Part shown: in pieces, positions 34,752 to 46,401 of the stretch
How the letters are laid out: every line of letters starts with the position of its first letter
Numbering within the stretch: the first letter of the stretch is position 1
Source: Spongospora subterranea f. sp. subterranea
Lineage: Eukaryota > Endomyxa: Phytomyxea > Phytomyxea > Plasmodiophorida
Reading direction: 5' to 3'
DNA: 64,000 bases
Assembly (NCBI GenBank): GCA_049724395.1
Contig: JAUGWO010000035.1
Coordinates: 49,349-113,348, forward strand
The notes under the pieces: model-generated
The model's input: the letters and a program-made list of their open reading frames with translations, nothing else
The model's database searches: none
What the model was told of the DNA's origin: nothing
Made by a program: the position numbers and the translations under genes

Positions 34752-37233
34752 ATGGCGTCATCGCGCGTTACCGACAGTGGCTGTTGGCTGCAGCATCGTC
34801 AGAGCCCGCCGATGATCACCACTATGGATGCGACACCGTGTAGTCCAGCGCTCACCAGCCTCTCTTCCGATAGTCTCGGTGACGAGGTAGTGGCAGCTAG
34901 CCCCTTACTAGTCTCCGATCAACTAAAAAGTCGCATTCCTTTCAAAGGGTCCGGAACTCAACTGGACATCCATCATGAAGCGGCATTTTTTCGATCAAAT
35001 CATTCCACAGGGAGCCAACGCGTTCCGAGTTCATCGTTGAGCCATAGTCCACATTTGCATGGCATCGCGTCTACACGGACAGGAAACGCTGTATTGCCCA
35101 AGCGGACGGAGGATCGCGCAACGAGGAGAACTAGCAGCAGTCGAAATACAGCAAACGTCCGGTCGCGCGATGACAATAAGATCACCGTTGAGCCTGAGTC
35201 ACAACGCCTCCTGGGAAGTGGTTTATTTCCAGCCAAACCGCCCCTACAATGTGACAAAGATAACGATGTAATTGAATCACTATCACCCAACATACTCGAT
35301 AAGGGGTTATTCTCAAGGGTGACTACAACAAGGGCATGTGGCGATGGTGGCAACGATATCAAGTCTGGGACACACAATTCACTGGATAATGGCTCATTTT
35401 TAGAGAGGGCAGCAACACGTCAGGAAGGTGACAACGATAGCTATGCTACCAGTCTTGAGCCATCATCAGCCGATCTTGGGACATTCTCCGAACCGTCTTT
35501 CTAATCATATTGATCAATTTGATACGCAACTGCTATCTGTAATGGCGGATGGGCCACAGATCCCTAGTCAAACTCAGATACTGCATGATAGCGATCAATC
35601 AATGACATCTTTGGATCTGGAACTATCGCAGCCATTGTCATTCTCATCGTCCTGCTCTCATGATGAACCAGAAATTTCTGTCCCCAACTCTCCAAACCTC
35701 AACAGGGCTTTGCTTACTCCCTCCTCTCATGGCCCTCAAACATCTTTAATCACAAAGGGACGAATTATCCCTCATCTTCAGCCACACCATAAAGAGGCAG
35801 AGGATACTTTTCGGTTGGCATCTGAATACATCTGTGAACTGGCGACTCATGCATCAGATGAGCCAAGGTTAGTAATTGAAGAGGTTTGTATTGCCGAGAC
35901 ACAAAATGCCGCTCTTGAGCTGGCTCAAGCTCATAGCGTTCTCGATTCTGCAGTACGTCGCACGACGCGATCATCATTATCAGCTGAAGTATCGCGCTCG
36001 CAAACCATTTCTGCTACCGTGAAGTCAGAGTTGATATCGCCGAAACCAGCTAAACGTCGTCCAAGGAAACGAGAACAAAAGCCCAGCCAAAACATTACTC
36101 CCGTATCAAAGAGGCTTCGGACATTAGAGCTTAGGGCTTCCAAGAATCTGTTTTCGTCGATAACCTTTCTGCTGACTGGGTTCTCCGGTTCCGCCCATAC
36201 CGAGGAGCGCACCCGTTTGATTGCCTTTATTGAGTCATTAGGTGGCCGCGTTGGCCGCACCGATACGGTTGACGATTGTGTCAGTTTAAGTGATCCACTC
36301 GATAGTCTCCCACGAATAGTGATCATGAACGGTTCTCGGCGCAACTGGTCCACCAAGATTTTCTACACTCTTCTGCGAGGTGATCCTTGATGAGTTTAGA
36401 TGTTCGTTCACCATAGCAATCGTTCATTGCGCGTCTCGTCTTATTTCTGTTGAATCCTTCATCATATTCGCAGCTCGGATTGCCAAATGTATCCGGTTCT
36501 TTCATTTTGCCATTCGCATGTGATATATGCAGTTTGATCCAATTTACGTGGAAGTTGAACGTCATGCTTCTGGCGGTTTAACCATGTTTGTCTGGCAGGT
36601 GTACCACCTGTACAACCGAGTTGGTTAGATGTTTGTCAAGCCGACGGTCATTTGGTATCGCTGTTGCCTCACGCGGGGCAGTTTGCTGCCGTTCCTGGCC
36701 TTAGCAAGACGCACTACCCACACAATCGTACCGGTCGCCCATTGTCCCAGTTCCGCATCGCCTACTATGGCACCGATAAAAAAGACTTTATGAGCGTTAT
36801 TCATGCAGCAGGAGCTGTTTCGTTAAGACAACAGGTATCACCGCTATAATGTTTTCCTCCTTGCTATTCGCATAATCTTCCGAAAGTTGGTGCAAACGCT
36901 TAATTTTTTCACACGTTTTTGCCCTATCGTGCTTTCTTGAGAAAAATTGCCTCGTTTTTTTACGTTTCGTCGATATTGTTTTGTTCACTTTCATCAATTC
37001 ACTTACTTCCTCGCATTTTCATTAATTTCGCACATCAGGGGTCGGCTGATCTGATAATTTTCGGCGACTGTACATCGCAGTCGGCGGCGCTTCGTAACCG
37101 TATCGCGCAGGCTAGGATGGCTTCCATTCCAGTTCTTAATCTTCAATGGCTCAAGAAGGTTGCACTTGAACAACGCGCAGTACCTTTTCTTCGCTCCAAG
37201 TTCCGCCTTGATGATAAACTGTCTCCGAATTGA
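34752..37233 (+). CDS. Tandem-BRCT DNA-damage mediator, 53BP1/Crb2-like
   Basis: A long low-complexity, Ser/Thr-rich N-terminal half starts at the ATG at 34752, with many SQ/TQ-like and SP sites. A basic segment follows (KPAKRRPRKREQKPSQNI), then BRCT 1 from about 36140 (LFSSITFLLTGFSGSAHTEE, then FIESLGGRVG). After an intron comes the inter-BRCT text GVPPVQPSWLDVCQADGHLV and LLPHAGQF. A second intron leads to BRCT 2 (SADLIIFGDCTSQSAALRNR; MASIPVLNLQWLKKVALEQR), ending SPN-stop at 37231-37233. The pattern FLLT ... W-x-DVC ... LLP ... P-V-x-x-x-W matches the 53BP1/Crb2 BRCT pair, which binds phosphorylated or methylated chromatin partners at DNA breaks. No Tudor domain is visible. Between 35430 and 35480 the frame changes; only a 25-base GT-AG intron would fit, which is shorter than the others here. 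Confidence 0.68.
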
Positions 37234-37540
37234 TAATCTATCAGCTGTTTTTTGAACTCATCGGTCATTGGAAAGGCACATGCGAAACTTACCATTCGCA
37301 AACGTTGTTCTGAGAAATTTTAGCTGACAGTTATCACTAACCTTTCTTGCTCTTTGATGTGCTGTTTTGCAAGGTTGTTCAGAAACAAACCCTTCCTATT
37401 TTCTCGATCGATCATCGTTGTCTTTGATTTCGGTCAAATTTCAACTCAATCCATCCGTTGGCTTCTCTTATCGCTTCTACTCACACATACGTGATCTAAT
37501 AATTGCTTTTGTTCTGGTCACTCAACGGGCAAACAGAGAC
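37234..37540. other. Between BRCT gene and Copia coding part; probably Copia LTR remnant
   Basis: 3' flank of the BRCT gene. On the minus strand this region follows the Copia polypurine tract and so probably includes its 3' LTR, whose outer end I cannot fix. Confidence 0.4.
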
Positions 37541-39390
37541 TTAAGTTGGAGCTGGCACGACGGTAGACATCGGGTTGACTTCCTCTCCAACACACCCCCT
37601 CAACCGGACGTCTGTCATGCCCATGGCGGTCCTGCACCATTTGAACTTCCAGACACAAATAGGCTTCGTCAAATAATCTGCAATCATCAGATCGGTTCGA
37701 CAGTATTGTAGTTGAATGGTTTTGACCTCGATCTTGTCCCTGGTGAAGTGATATCTGACCTGGATATGTTTGGTCTTTGCGTCTGATCGTCTATTCCTAG
37801 CGACCGCCTGGCTTCCTTGATTATCTCCCAGAATCGTAATCGGACCTAATCTGCCAATCACTTCTGAAAGAAATTGCTGTAGCCATGCTGCTTCTCTTGC
37901 TGTAGCGCATTGCGCCATATACTCCGCCTCCAAAGCGGATAGTGCTGTAGAACGTTGCCGTTGACTCTTCCATGCTACCGGGCCATTTGACATCCGAAAC
38001 ACATATCCGCTTGTACTGCGACGTTGATCTGGATCTCCTCCCCAATCTGAATCAGTTGATCCTTCAATATCTTGGTCCCCACTGTACTTGATGCCCCACG
38101 TCTTGGTGCTCTTCAGATAGCGTAAGACCCGCTTGGCTGCTTTCCAATGTTGTAAATCTGGATTATGCATAAATCTACACAGTTGTGACACAATGTACGT
38201 AATGTCCGGACGAGTTCTTGTCGAAAGAAAATTGAGACCGCCCACCAGTTCTGCATAGGGAACTCCTGTCATATCTTGCTTATCACGATCAGTGATGGGA
38301 CACATATCTTCAGATAGATATAATCCAGGCTGATGAGGAGTTGTCACTTCCTTACAGTGCACCAAATTGAATCGAGTCAGCAGTTCGTCGATGTAAATCT
38401 CCTGATCCAGGCACACAGAGTTATTTATCACATCCTGGTTGACCCATATTCCCAACAGCTGAACAGGAGCTCCTAGATCCTTCACACCAAAACTGTTGTC
38501 CAGCTTTTCAATGATATCTGTCAACTTTTCATCATTATTATGAGCAAAAAGCATGTCGTCAACATGTAAAGATAATAGTATGATGTTTTCGTCATTGATA
38601 AGATAGTATAGACAAGGATCAACGTCGGCACGTGTGAAATGTAGATGATCAACCAGATAGGTATTGAGCTTCGTGTTGAATAGTTACTCGGGCTGTTTCA
38701 TGTAAATTTCGAAATCAATGTCACCACATAGAAACGCATTAAGAACATCAGCTTGCCTCAATTTCAAACGGTATTTCACTGCTAATGCCATAATCATCCT
38801 TTGCGTGTCGTTATGAGCAACTGGTGCCAAGGTATCGTCATAATCAATTCCCGGTCGTTGGGAAAACCAAATAACAACTAACCGAGCCTTAAACTTATTG
38901 ATATATCCACACGAATTCGCCTTAACAGAATATACCCACTTGCTGTCAATCATTTTTCTTCCGTGTGGCAAACTCATAAGAAAATATGTATGTCGTGCGC
39001 GAATAGACTCCATCTCCTTGTTGGCTGCATTTCGCCAATATTGGCCATACTCGGAATCATTTACCGCGGCAGACAGCGTACTTGGAATTGGAATGGAGGA
39101 TGCAATGATTTCTGGCAGCTGTGGTAGTTGGCTGATCGAAGTATGATTACATACAGCTATTGCCCCCTAAAATGCTGGATTGGCACAGTAATGTCGAGCG
39201 CGACCAAGTTGTTGGTGTTGTTCAGTTGCTCTGTCGATCGATTCCATGCAAGAATCATAATCCCATCTCGGGCTAGTTATGTCGACAGAACATACCATAA
39301 CATGATGATTCTCGGGCGCCGAATTCTGATCAGTTCCGATTGATGAAGTGAAACCATATCGAATAGGTGGATTTCGTGTTCGTGTCACTT
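37260..39390 (-). mobile_element. Ty1/Copia LTR-retrotransposon fossil (RT and RNase H part)
   Basis: The minus strand carries the Copia pol 3' half: the linker before RT (RTRNPPIRYGF), reverse transcriptase (SKWVYSVKANSCGYINKFKA; RQADVLNAFLCGDIDFEIYM), the rest of RT, and an RNase H with ALSALEAEYMAQCATAREAA. A purine run (GAGGGGGTG) directly precedes TGTTGGAG at about 37592, a typical polypurine-tract/3' LTR junction. Gag, protease and integrase are absent; the 5' side stops at the 40-bp minisatellite. Broken in a few places, yet long stretches remain open, so it is younger than the Gypsy pieces. Confidence 0.85.
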
Positions 39391-39752
39391 GTAATACATG
39401 TTGTTATATTGATCATTGTTCGTGTCACTTGTAATACATGTTGTTATATTGATCATTGTTCGTGTCACTTGTAATACATGTTGTTATATTGATCATTGTT
39501 CGTGTCACTTGTAATACATGTTGTTATATTGATCATTGTTCGTGTCACTTGTAATACATGTTGTTATATTGATCATTGTTCGTGTCACTTGTAATACATG
39601 TTGTTATATTGATCATTGTTCGTGTCACTTGTAATACATGTTGTTATATTGATCATTGTTCGTGTCACTTGTAATACATGTTGTTATATTGATCATTGTT
39701 CGTGTCACTTGTAATACATGTTGTTATATTGATCATTGTTCGTGTCACTTGT
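39379..39752. repeat. 40-bp minisatellite, about 9 units
   Basis: Exact 40-base unit (CGTGTCACTTGTAATACATG followed by TTGTTATATTGATCATTGTT), with essentially no differences between copies. After 39752 come partial, diverged units up to about 39870 (CGTGTCACTTGTC, CGTGTCACCTACTG). The first unit grows directly out of the Copia linker coding sequence. Confidence 0.97.
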
Positions 39753-39870
39753 CATTTGAAAGATTTCGCACAAGCGTTGTTCAATTGTTCGTGTCACCTA
39801 CTGTTTTTCATTGTTCGTGTCACTTGTCGTTGAAAGATTGTTTTCGCACAAGCGTTGTTCAATCCCTACT

Positions 39871-40980
39871 GTTTTTAAACCTAGCTCACAACCAACGCTG
39901 CTTCACGATGGTGAAGGGTTCAGTTACCGCAGATGGTCGTTTTTCTTTTATGTCCTGATGATCGGGCACAGGTGTTGTGCAATGATCCTGCGTATCCCAA
40001 GATACGCAAGTTAGAAACGCAACTAGGCATTCCAGGCCATTCGAATCATGCACAATTAAGCCAAGAAAATTCACCTTTTGGAAAGGTGAGCATCTCAATA
40101 ATTCGGTGAGTGATTCCAGTAACACCCGATGTTAGGATATACGGGCGTCGCGGCCAACTGGCAGACGAATTCATGTTGTCGATGATTGCTTCGAAACCAA
40201 GAAGCAATCGCTTCTCGCTCCACGCGATCATTTGTTGGCCGAACCAGCTTTGACCGTCGTTTGAAGGCGTTGGACCAACAATTACTGCAACTGGATGGGC
40301 TCAATAGCGCCCATATGACAGCAAATGGGTTCTCAGATCCCGATCTCAACTATATCACGTCTGTGGTTCAGTTGCTGCGAGGGGTTGGCGACGTGATGAA
40401 CAATTAGGTCCTAGGGGGTTCCCATACGGCTTGCACCGGTTAGCCACCGACTTGCTCGACCCGTCACTAGATCAAGACACAGGATCGGCTCTGTGTTTCT
40501 AATCTTGAGATCACTACGAACCTGCTGGAGAATGTTGCCTTAAACGGCAATACGTTTTTTCCAGCAGCGATCTTGGAACGGTATACCAATTCAGTGAATG
40601 GTAAACCAGAACTTCTGGTTCACTGGCGTGGTTTTGAAATACTCGCGGTCGACAAACAGACGTGTGATGCCGAAAGTCAAGTTCAAAGAGTTCTGGTTTT
40701 TTTAAACCAAGGATCAGCAAGGGTAAGTCGTAGGGTGCCTGCTCTCAGTTAATATGTCATAAAGAAGGTCGAATTACCCGGCAGGTAATACACTCCTCCC
40801 GTTAAAACGACACCATAACAATTTTGACAGCGGTGAAAAAAAGGCTTGAGCCGTATCTTGAACATCTTCGGCAATGATTTCGTGCGGATCTCTAGGGAGC
40901 ATCGGAAACTTCAAAACCACACCAGTGAACCAGAAGTTCTGGTTTAACCATTAACTGAATTGGTGTACTACAGCCAGCCC
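39871..40980 (+). mobile_element. Gypsy-like remnant with chromodomain end
   Basis: Short open stretches (40186-40407) and a chromodomain-like segment at about 40600-40650 (KPELLVHWRGFE), similar to the one at 24870. No other domains are recognisable. Old and highly broken. Confidence 0.4.
40574..40972. repeat. Inverted repeat around chromodomain remnant
   Basis: 40574-40645 (ATACCAATTCAGT, GGTAAACCAGAACTTCTGG, TTCACTGG) is reverse-complementary to about 40918-40972, with roughly 270 bases between. It copies the chromodomain-coding text in opposite orientation. Confidence 0.75.
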
Positions 40981-42690
40981 TTAGTACAGCCATACAACTA
41001 GCCCTCTGTACTCTCAGTCCTATAACGACAACATTATGTCCCTTGATAATAAATCACTCTGATTATAAGCTCTTAAGAACTTGTGTAAACCTTTGTTTAC
41101 AGACCTTCACCTGTACCACTGGCTTTACTTTCCAAAGTCAGTACAAAACGTTTTTACTGGTAACCAACCGCTCGGTAGCTTTTTACTGACGTTTGAGGCC
41201 AATGGTGAACACTCGAGGCCACACTGATCCTGAAGTGACTGAATCTCAGACAAACAGCTCTACAAGCGGTACTGAAACTCCTACTATCAGTCAATTTGCT
41301 ATATCTGGCAGATCGCCTGTATTTTTTCCTGTAGAAGCCCCCAAACTCAAAAATTTTGATCCTAAATCAATCGCAAATTTCCTTAGACAACGATCCGCTT
41401 ACGAGTCACTTGTCGCAGAACGACGTCAGACACATGGCGAATCTATCACTGCTGTTTCCATCAAAAGCGCAATTGATCCTATTCGCCTAAAAACATTTGC
41501 AAAGTTTAAAATCGGTAAAAGAGGTGACATCAGTTCTCATTCAAAACAATTCCTGAAAGCCACATCCGTTTCTGGCGGCATTGATATTGACCGACGAATT
41601 CAGTCCGAAGTCATGATGGACATGCGACTAAAAGATCCTCAAGATCGCACTATTGCTCTTTTCTCCAAGATGGATGAACTTTTAGAAGACCTTGGGATCG
41701 CTGATTTATTCGTCGACGAGAAAGGTATAAAACAGAAAATCAAATATCTCATCAACGGCATTCGACCTTATAGTTTGAAAACAATGGTCGAACACGCTCT
41801 CGAGTTTACCTCTGAATCGCAAACGGCCCGAAAAGACGAAGCCGCATTCTACAAATTAGTTCTTTCCAAGGCGAAATCACAACAAGAAGTCCATTCCATT
41901 CAAATGGGAACACAAGATCGTAAACCAAATTTCCCCACAACTACTGTACAGGATCAACCAGATCACTATTTCCATCTCAACCAAGTACAAGTAAATCTAC
42001 ATCTAGAGAACAATTCCAAAAACCCGCTACCTCTTTCTCTGGGCGAACTACTAAAGGAGGACGTGTTATACCGAAAACCGTCTCAGAAAAGTTTCTGTCG
42101 CGTCCACCCCCTATAAACGGTTGTTTAGTATGCAAGGGACCGCATTGGGTACAAGTTTGTGACACAGCGACGTCCGAACAAGTAAAAGCTGCCTACGACA
42201 ACTTGAAATTGAAACGAAGAGAACCCCAGTTGAAAGCACTACATAACATATTAGAAAAAAACGTCGTGGAGAGCGACCAAGTCACATTCCAAAACAAGAT
42301 TTCATTTCCATTTTGAACCAGACAATGGCGCGTCAAAGACGACGTTATCAGCCAAAATGTTGTCTTCGATATCTGCGTTAGCGCCTGTGATGATACGAAC
42401 TCTCGATCCTCCGCTAACTTGCAAACTTGCTACCATAAGTCATTCGACGACGATGTCTAAAACCGCTTATCTCGATCTTACTCTTTCATTGCTGGCAGGA
42501 ACCGTAAATTTTCGAAACATTGAATGCTATGTCACTGACGAGGACATGGACACCGTTTTAATAGGTAAACCCGAACTTTTCAAGTTAGGAATGGATCCCG
42601 AAACGACTCTAAGCAACCATACATGCTGTTCTATTGTACCAACACAAGTAAACACATCCCAGGTCTCCCATTTATGTTGATATACAACAA
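40965..42690 (+). mobile_element. LTR-retroelement 5' part: LTR/leader, gag, zinc knuckle, protease-like
   Basis: An LTR-like leader (about 40985-41190, with a second copy near 22570) is followed by a 300-residue gag-like frame (41199-42116; PVFFPVEAPKLKNFDPKSIA), then a zinc knuckle CLVCKGPHWVQVC (about 42122-42160), and a retropepsin-like region to about 42680 containing VLIGKPELFKLGMDPETTL. The end of the latter parallels DEIILGGDLLKQLGIDPETA in the element at 63 kb, so both belong to one clan. No RT follows. Broken in a few places. Confidence 0.75.
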
Positions 42691-43526
42691 TCTCGCGTCC
42701 TTTTCGCTGCTGCAGACAATAAATTTGGCACGTTGTTGTTTATCGTTATAATGGGCAATTGGTCCCTTGATTCAAATGCCTTGTCCACTGGAGCTCTCCG
42801 TTGGCAACAGGACAATAGTATGTGGATAAATCGCGTCATGAAGTTTCCGTTGAATTTCTAATATGGGATTGAACCGATGAATCACTTTTCAGTCCAACAA
42901 CATTATCGATTGACGGCGTCATCCTCTTTATTTCGAGCATCTCTCCATTGATGGACCATCATCAATATTGATGAACGACGTGGAGGTTAATTGAGATGTT
43001 TACCCATCGTGTCGTTGATTTTGATATTGAACATGTCCCTCTGGCATTATTCATTGTATATCAAATCACGTTCAGCTTAATCTGTTAATATACCAAGTTT
43101 CGGGCAAGATCAGGATTCGTGTCGGATCTCTTGTACAGCATTGATTAGATCAGAAATCTGATCGATTTAATGTGTCAAGGGGTAGGTATCTGTAGGTATC
43201 TTCAAGACGTGCCAGAATGGCAATTTAACCTTCAAAGCGTCACATCTTGACAGTTGTTCAACTCTGACCAGGCCTTGGATTCTCTCATCGATTTTTCCGC
43301 GCGAAAACAATACAACGACTTTACTATTCGTTGCCATTAGGACCTGCTCGTTTTTGTGAATCGACAACGAACGCGGACCACGAGACATTTTCTGATTAGG
43401 ATCGATCGTACACCAAATGGGGGACCCGCTCAATTTATGGTTTTATGGGTACCTAATGCGGTTTTATGGTTAAAGGGCAATTCAGTTATCACCTCATCGT
43501 TCAAGGAAGACGGTGCCGTGTTGATC
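42691..43526. other. Intergenic before 7TM gene
   Basis: Mostly non-coding. A minus-strand frame at 43167-43433 (88 codons, ATG at 43431-43433, containing KVVVLFSRGKIDERIQGL) looks protein-like but matches nothing I know. It overlaps the presumed promoter of the 7TM gene. Confidence 0.35.
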
Positions 43527-44560
43527 ATGGATCACCTGCAAGATCAATTCCTGGTCAATGTATTCGTGGCCAACACATTATCATTCGTGACGTCAATCGG
43601 ATTCACCGTCCAACTTGCCTATAATACCTGGTTCCGGGATAAGAGCAAGCCACGATTAGTTGTTATTGAGTTGGCTGTTATTGACTTCATCACAAGCGCC
43701 ATGGCCGCTTTTGCCCTCTTCCTCCCTTTTATCGACACGTCATTCTGTCCATATTTTCTCTTTGCCGAAACAATGTGTATGTGGATTGTTGTTGCATCGC
43801 CGTGTATCTGGTCATGATTGGAGTAATTCAGATACGAATGCGACCCATCAGCTATTTCTTAATCGGGTTGCTTGCGTGTTCTACAACCTTCATCCCAAAA
43901 TTCAGAACCGATTGAGCATTGCTCTAATGGTATTTGTGTATTATCTCAGGGGAACGCTTTCTCATTGCAGAGATCCATCAGGTATTCTATTTAGGAGGGA
44001 TCGCATCGACCCTGAGTCAGACCATCTTCAATATAACAATAATAGCGATGCCAACAGCAAGGAATGAGCTCACCTGTGTATTTGAGATATCTAACCCAAC
44101 AGGGATCGCTGGCGCCATCACTCACCTGGTTACTGGATTGGCCCTTTTATCCCTGATATTCTCCTCCATCTATATGTTGACAAAAGGTGTCTCGGGATTT
44201 ATAGAGTTTCGTAAACAATCGGCCAAGACGACTGCGGATAACAAATCGACATTTTTATTGCTGAAGTTGGTGTTCGTGAAGATGGGTCTTGATCTGGTTC
44301 TAATATTATATGATGGACTATCAATATTCCTGGGATTACATGTTGAGGACGTCAGGTTCACTGTTCGTGTTATCACACGATTTGTGTCGTTCGCTCTAGC
44401 GACCATCATAGTCATGAAGATTTCGGCTAAAACCAAGTTGGTTCAAACTGTGTTGACGAGCAAGATGGGGCCACGTTTTAATACAAGTTCCGACGCTGGT
44501 GGACAAAAACTCACCGTTAGCAATACAGGTAATGAAAATCAAACCGATGCAAGAATATAA
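43527..44560 (+). CDS. Seven-transmembrane receptor-like protein
   Basis: From the ATG at 43527 (MDHLQDQFLVNVFVANTLSF) the sequence encodes a run of hydrophobic helices: VANTLSFVTSIGFTVQLAY, VIELAVIDFITSAMAAFALF, CCIAVYLVMIGVIQI, ISYFLIGLLACSTTFI, VFYLGGIASTLSQTIFNI, AGAITHLVTGLALLSLIFSS, KMGLDLVLILYDGLSIF and VSFALATIIVMKI. That is consistent with seven or eight spans, with a basic loop (KGVSGFIEFRKQSAKTT) before the penultimate helix and a polar tail (about 45 residues). This is the layout of a GPCR-like protein; I cannot name the family. The frame shifts near 43785-43800, and again near 43920-43960 where a 20-base GTATTTGTG...CTCAG stretch is the only intron-like feature. It is therefore either spliced with tiny introns, mis-sequenced, or a decaying gene. 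Confidence 0.55.
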
Positions 44561-45042
44561 ATATTTCTAGAACATCACATTGTGTTGAAGTGCACAAGTA
44601 GTCTAACCTGTCATCTTTTGACTAGATCCAGATTTTTCTGAATCAACTCCAAGGACAAATGTACAGTAAATCCATTTTCTTCCAATTTGAATGGCAGATG
44701 GTGATGCATTCCCCCTGGATTTTGAGCGATTCAAAACATCATTGGTTTTTAGCACAGCTCTGTTTAACCGACGAAACCTGCTCGTTGCCATGAAAGTAGA
44801 CAGGTTCCCCCAGAAATACCATCAACGCTAATATGAATTTTACCACCCCTGGTCGGTTTGTGTCATGGCGACAGGCGCGTTGATCTCATGTGATTCGACA
44901 AGAATCACCACTATCTCACTACAATTTCATCACAAGTACAACAAGGAGAGACAGGTCCATGAATTGATTTTAAAAATCACCAGGGTTTTATAAGCTATTT
45001 TCATGCACCACACTCTGGTGACTTTTGCCCTATTACGCGGGT
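44561..45042. other. Intergenic
   Basis: 3' flanks of two convergent genes. A minus frame at 44603-44791 (62 codons) is open but unremarkable. Nothing else recognised. Confidence 0.4.
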
Positions 45043-46149
45043 TTAGTTCTTCCCACGACCAGGTTTGCCAAGCTTGCGTTTACCTGGGCCAGCATTGCCT
45101 TTTTTACCGCCATTTTTAGCGACAGCTGATGACACTGCCTTGGCGGCCACTGTCTTCTTCACAGCTGGAGCAGCGGTTGATTTCTTTGCTGGAACATCAT
45201 CCTCCTTTGACGATGAACTTGACGACGCTTTGGCCGGGGCAGCAGTCTGTTTAGCTTGAACCGATGTAGCTGGAGCGTTGCCTCCCCCATTACCGCATTT
45301 GGCCTTGCACTGAGATATTAAACCGGTCAACGGATTGACGTTTTTGTTGGCTTTGGCGGCAGCTAATAGCTGAGCGGCATCGGCATTTGACACTTGGAAT
45401 AAAGCAGCAATGTCATTGGCATTCATGTTGGCGAGATTGGCTTCTGGAATATCAGCTTTGGCCAATGTACTGGACACAGCTGCAAAGAATTGACCAGGAA
45501 CACAACCCTGGTTAATCTCGAAATGAACCCTAATGGCAATGGCAATTATTGAGACAATGGATAACGATCATTGGTAATAACGATTATTAACAATAACCAG
45601 CACAACAGATAACATGACCATTCAGCGCCTTTCATGATGGTAATTGGCCATCGAAAACCGGCGACCAGAACAAACATGAACATGACGTTTTGAAAATCCA
45701 TCCCAATAAAATAAATAGAGTTGATTGCCTACGTACATTCCCTTTGGAAAGAACGTCCCTTGGTCGAACCCAACATCGTTGAGTAGAATTGGTTTGCCAT
45801 CGCGGACGACTCCAACAGATGATACCCCCGTTCGTCCAAGTATGAATTCTGGTGCTGTTGGTGCAACATGCAATGCGCTTGCCGAACAAGGTGCCAAATC
45901 CACAACACGATATTGAATCTGTTCAAGCTCCAACAACAAATCCAAGGCGGGCATTTCCTTCTCAGTTAATGGTCGTTGTCGGACACCAGCAACGGTTGAA
46001 TCGCTCGTTGGATTGTTGAAGTCATAGACGAAATCGGCGGCTTTAAATACCTGTCTCTGCTTGACCATCGACAATGTGTTTGGAACTGCGGGGGCGGCGG
46101 CGGACGCCATCGATAGTATTGCAATCAACAATAGTGAACAGGTCAACAT
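45043..46149 (-). CDS. Secreted germin-like cupin with Lys/Ala-rich tail
   Basis: Exon 1 (46149-45737) begins with a signal peptide (MLTCSLLLIAILSMASAAA) and carries a cupin core: RVVDLAPCSASALHVAP then TAPEFILGR, followed by FFPKGM. The intron 45736-45530 (207 bases, GTACGT...TTAG) splices in phase, so the second cupin motif becomes FPKGMVHFEINQGC, the classical germin box 2. Exon 2 (45529-45043) adds a helical segment (NANDIAALFQVSNADAAQLL), a C-x3-C pair (QCKAKC) shared with the paralogue, and a low-complexity Ser/Ala/Lys-rich tail ending KRKLGKPGRGKN. Total 299 residues. Germins are secreted, often metal-binding beta-barrel proteins of cell walls and matrices. Box 1 here has lost one histidine of the usual H-x-H pair, so metal binding is doubtful. 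Divergent paralogue at 46402. Confidence 0.82.
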
Positions 46150-46401
46150 GATGAATATTGATATGAGGACAACAACCTATTGGAATACGCTTAACATTGC
46201 CACCATTATTCCAGAAGGCAAACGAGAATGTCTCTTGATGAATCCGATTGTTTCCAGATGGAAATGCAAATGGAATCGGAACAATAATCCAGAACAAAGG
46301 AACTGCTTTTGCTGGAGGATTCTAGAAATTCCGAACGATATTCCGAATGGACGATGTCCCGGTATGACACCAAACCAGGGCATTCATTTCTAAAATTGAT
46401 C
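46150..46401. promoter_or_regulatory. Bidirectional intergenic region of the cupin pair
   Basis: 252 bases between two divergent start codons, so both promoters must share it. It contains an ATGCAAAT octamer at about 46264 and repeated GGAAT/ATTCC words. No TATA box is obvious. Confidence 0.5.

Noticed and set aside
39379-39752. CRISPR-like array appearance
   Set aside because: Units are contiguous 40-base copies with no variable spacers, and the genome is eukaryotic; it is a minisatellite.
43356-43526. Longer N-terminus for the 7TM protein
   Set aside because: The extra residues are polar and featureless; MDHLQDQFLVNV at 43527 directly precedes the first helix and is a more likely start.
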